Source of the DNA: Deltaproteobacteria bacterium
GTDB lineage: Bacteria; JAUYMQ01
DNA length: 6,090 bases
Direction of reading: 5' to 3'
Assembly: GCA_030698575.1 (NCBI GenBank)
Contig: JAUYMQ010000193.1
Coordinates: 1-6,090, forward strand
The position numbers were made by a program, and so were the translations under genes. Within the stretch, counting starts at the first letter, position 1; each line of letters opens with the position of its first letter. Under the pieces are notes generated by a model that was not told where the DNA came from, searched no databases, and was given only the letters and a program-made list of their open reading frames with translations. Positions 5,184-6,090 of this stretch are shown in pieces.

Positions 5184-6090
5184 TCAGTTCACCCGCCGCG
5201 ACTTGTCCTTCCAGAAAGGCTCACGCAGTTCGCGCTTCAACACCTTGCCTGACGGGTTCTTCGGGAGCACTTCCGCGAAGTCGACCGAACGCGGGCGCTT
5301 GTAGCCGGCGAGCTTGCCCTTGCAGTACGCCATGACGTCGTCCGCGGTTGTCTTGGCGCCCGGCTTCAGGACCACGATCGCCTTGATCTCCTCGCCCCAC
5401 TGCGCGGAGGGGATGCCGATGCAGGCGGCGTCGGCGATGTCTGGGTGCGAGAAGAGGACCTCCTCGATCTCGCGCGGATAGACGTTCTCGCCGCCCGAGA
5501 CGATCATGTCCTTGATGCGATCCTTGATGTAGATGTACCCCTCCTCGTCCATCTCACCGAGATCGCCCGTGTGCAGCCAGCCGTCCTTCAGCGTCTCAGC
5601 CGTGGCCTCGGGGAGCTTCCAGTAGCCCTTCATCACCTGCTCACCCCGTCCGACGATCTCGCCCACCTGGCCGTGAGGTAACGCGTTTCCCTGCTCGTCG
5701 ACGATTCTCATCTCGGTGCCGAAGATCTCTCGACCGCAGGACTCGAGGCGCCGGACCTTTTCCGGGGGGCCGTCAAGCACATGGTCCTCGGGACGCAGCA
5801 TGGTCAGCACCGCCACCGACTCCGTCTGTCCGAAGCCCTGAACGAAGTTGCACTTGAACAGCTGCATCGCCTGGCGGAGCACCTCGAGCGGGATTGCCGA
5901 CGCCCCGTAGATCACGTAGCGGAGCGTGCCGAAATTCACTTTCTCGATCCCCGGCATGTTGAGCAGGAAGAGGATCATCGCCGGCACGAGGAGCGTGTGG
6001 GTGACCCCCTCCTCGTTGAATGCATGGACGACCTCGGGAGGGATGAAATCCTTCTTGATGACGAGCGTGGCCCCGCCCGCCAGAGCCGAC
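5184..6090 (-). CDS. Acyl-CoA synthetase (AMP-forming), C-terminal part (5' end outside window)
   Basis: An adenylate-forming enzyme that activates a carboxylic acid with ATP and joins it to CoA. The frame stays open from the stop at 5184-5186 to the right edge (about 301 residues; GTG at 5985-5987 is internal), so roughly the first 200-250 residues of a typical 500-560 residue enzyme are missing. Order of motifs, reading on the - strand: GATLVIKKDF and VTHTLLVPAMILFLL near the window edge; YGASAIP; VQGFGQTES (the Y/F-G-x-TE motif, contacting adenine and metal); GWLHTGDLGEMDEEGYIYI with the ATP-ribose Asp; KDRIKDMIVSGGENVYPREIE, the hinge motif leading into the C-terminal domain; WGEEIKAIVV; and NPSGKVLKRELR with the catalytic lysine. 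This pattern fits medium/long-chain fatty-acid or related acid ligases (FadD/AlkK-like); the substrate cannot be read from this part. It converges on the glycan operon with 22 bases between stops and has no obvious link to it. Confidence 0.9.
   Translation of the reverse strand, partial: SALAGGATLVIKKDFIPPEVVHAFNEEGVTHTLLVPAMILFLLNMPGIEKVNFGTLRYVIYGASAIPLEVLRQAMQLFKCNFVQGFGQTESVAVLTMLRPEDHVLDGPPEKVRRLESCGREIFGTEMRIVDEQGNALPHGQVGEIVGRGEQVMKGYWKLPEATAETLKDGWLHTGDLGEMDEEGYIYIKDRIKDMIVSGGENVYPREIEEVLFSHPDIADAACIGIPSAQWGEEIKAIVVLKPGAKTTADDVMAYCKGKLAGYKRPRSVDFAEVLPKNPSGKVLKRELREPFWKDKSRRVN

Noticed and set aside
5445-5681. Short + strand open frame opposite the acyl-CoA synthetase
   Set aside because: It is antisense to the conserved TGD and hinge motifs of the synthetase and has no features of its own.

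Overview
The window is GC-rich bacterial DNA. Hand-counted 60-base lines run from about 48% to 72% GC. It reads as the end of a cell-surface glycosylation or glycan-export locus next to an unrelated fatty-acid/acyl-activation gene. The sequence alone does not fix a taxon. An archaeal-type (STT3/AglB-like) oligosaccharyltransferase beside bacterial wecE/wecD-type genes would fit one of the GC-rich lineages known mainly from environmental genomes, but that is inference.

Layout: five genes lie on the + strand and a sixth partial gene on the - strand converges on them. (1) Bases 3-962 hold the C-terminal part of an AglB/STT3-like oligosaccharyltransferase, whose membrane and catalytic half lies upstream of the window. 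(2) Bases 997-2169 hold wecE (rffA), the PLP aminotransferase that makes dTDP-4-amino-4,6-dideoxygalactose (dTDP-Fuc4N). (3) Bases 2159-3127 hold an ArnC/dolichyl-phosphate-sugar-synthase-like family 2 glycosyltransferase with two C-terminal membrane helices. (4) Bases 3114-4124 hold a WecD (RffC)-like GNAT acetyltransferase, expected to N-acetylate dTDP-Fuc4N. (5) Bases 4121-5161 hold a membrane-anchored SGNH/GDSL hydrolase. Genes 2-5 overlap by 11, 14 and 4 bases, so they look like one translationally coupled operon. (6) Bases 5184-6090 (-) hold the C-terminal two thirds or so of an acyl-CoA synthetase.

How they may work together: WecE and WecD would make dTDP-Fuc4NAc. The glycosyltransferase between them would move a sugar, plausibly this one, onto a polyprenyl phosphate at the membrane. 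The upstream oligosaccharyltransferase would transfer a lipid-linked glycan to protein outside the membrane, and the SGNH protein could add or remove acyl groups. The enzyme families are well supported; the joined pathway is a hypothesis. In the oligosaccharyltransferase, the family's WWDYG signature position reads P-W-H-F-G.

Base composition is uneven. The SGNH gene and the 5' two thirds of the oligosaccharyltransferase fragment are clearly less GC-rich than their neighbours, as often seen in exchangeable surface-glycan loci. No RNA genes, CRISPR arrays, insertion sequences or notable repeats were seen. The longest gene-free stretch is the 34 bases at 963-996.
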